From: an uncultured Rhodospirillales bacterium
GTDB taxonomy: Bacteria; Pseudomonadota; Alphaproteobacteria; Acetobacterales; Acetobacteraceae
Assembly: GCA_903928045.1 (NCBI GenBank)
Contig: CAIYPH010000201.1
Coordinates: 1-5,511 of the forward strand
DNA length: 5,511 nt
Reading direction: 5' to 3'
The notes under the pieces were generated by a model that did no database searches, was not told the DNA's origin, and was given only the letters and a program-made list of their open reading frames with translations. Each line of letters starts with the position of its first letter. Position 1 is the stretch's first letter. Positions 5,401 to 5,511 of the stretch are shown in pieces. The position numbers were made by a program, and so were the translations under genes.

Positions 5401-5454
5401 TTTCCGTTGAGATCTGACCCGGGAAGGTCGGAATTTTCCACTGAGAATTGACCC
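5401..5454. repeat. Two terminal repeats of the IS-like element
   Basis: Copy 1 (5401-5420) and copy 2 (5435-5454) share TTTCC-nn-TGAGA-nn-TGACCC, 16 of 20 bases identical. They start 34 bp apart, about three helical turns, so both copies would face the same side of the DNA. In IS21-type elements such repeats are transposase-binding sites. Confidence 0.75.
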
Positions 5455-5496
5455 ATGTTTGAACCTCCCCCCACTGCGAACGGCGGGGGAACATGG
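5453..5496 (+). promoter_or_regulatory. Hairpin covering the istA ribosome binding site
   Basis: CCATGTT (5453-5459) pairs with AACATGG (5490-5496), and CCCCC (5467-5471) pairs with GGGGG (5485-5489). This gives 12 bp with a 7-nt bulge on the 5' side and a 13-nt loop. The 3' arm holds the purine-rich GGGGGA and most of GGAG, the likely Shine-Dalgarno bases of istA. If formed in a transcript entering from outside, it would hide the start site of the transposase gene. Confidence 0.45.
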
Positions 5497-5497
5497 A

Positions 5498-5511
5498 GTG
5501 ATCGACATGGC
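5498..5511 (+). CDS. istA: Probable istA transposase, first codons only
   Basis: Only the first codons are inside the window. Read from GTG at 5498 they give V-I-D-M-A, like the N-terminus of several IS21-type IstA proteins as I recall them. GGGGGA (5485-5490) lies 7 nt before it. An alternative start is the ATG at 5508, 9 nt after GGAG (5495-5498). The ATG at 5493 is followed by a stop two codons later and is not a usable start. The call leans on the IS-like end beside it rather than on protein similarity, which cannot be judged from five residues. Confidence 0.4.

Larger units (their letters stand above)
5395..5511 (+). mobile_element. Left end of an IS21-family insertion sequence (partial)
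   Basis: The element appears to begin with TGTTGATTTCCG at 5395, matching the TG terminus of IS21-family ends. Within 60 bp there are two imperfect copies of a 20-bp repeat (5401-5420 and 5435-5454), as expected for the multiple terminal IstA-binding repeats of this family. The start of a probable istA follows at the right edge (V-I-D-M-A), in the orientation expected for a left end. The right end, istB and the target duplication are outside the window. Family assignment rests on end structure and recall of related ends, not on a transposase sequence. Confidence 0.6.

Overview
The window looks like chromosomal DNA from a high-GC alphaproteobacterium. The short-form HisG, the infA-maf-rng-yacG order ending at a tRNA-Phe gene, and the wording of the proteins suggest Rhodospirillales, perhaps an Acetobacteraceae such as Acidiphilium. 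The taxonomic placement is inference from gene order and protein style; no database search was made.

Layout. At the left edge is a short proline-rich hypothetical protein on the + strand (2-373). It converges on a VOC/glyoxalase-fold protein on the - strand (879 down to 484), and between them lies a terminator that serves the VOC gene. A 117-bp divergent spacer separates the VOC gene from hisG-hisD (997-2993), which are coupled by an ATGA overlap and encode the first and last enzymes of histidine biosynthesis. A likely promoter at the 3' end of hisD leads into a tight housekeeping run: infA (translation initiation factor IF-1), maf (nucleotide pyrophosphatase), a compact RNase E/G, and yacG (zinc-binding gyrase inhibitor). 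The last three overlap one another or nearly do so. A complete tRNA-Phe(GAA) with encoded CCA follows, possibly with its own promoter overlapping the end of yacG.

From 5242 to 5394 there is a non-coding tail with two hairpins and an exact 11-bp tandem duplication. From 5395 to the right edge the sequence reads as the left end of an IS21-family insertion sequence: a TG terminus, two imperfect 20-bp repeats of the kind bound by IstA, and the first codons of a probable istA, which runs out of the window.

Most of the window is conserved core genome. I do not see a complete new defence or mobile system. The points most worth a second look are the RNase E/G that has lost the Zn-link cysteines and part of the catalytic signature, the IS21-like end with a hairpin that would cover the transposase ribosome binding site, and the tRNA-adjacent repeats.
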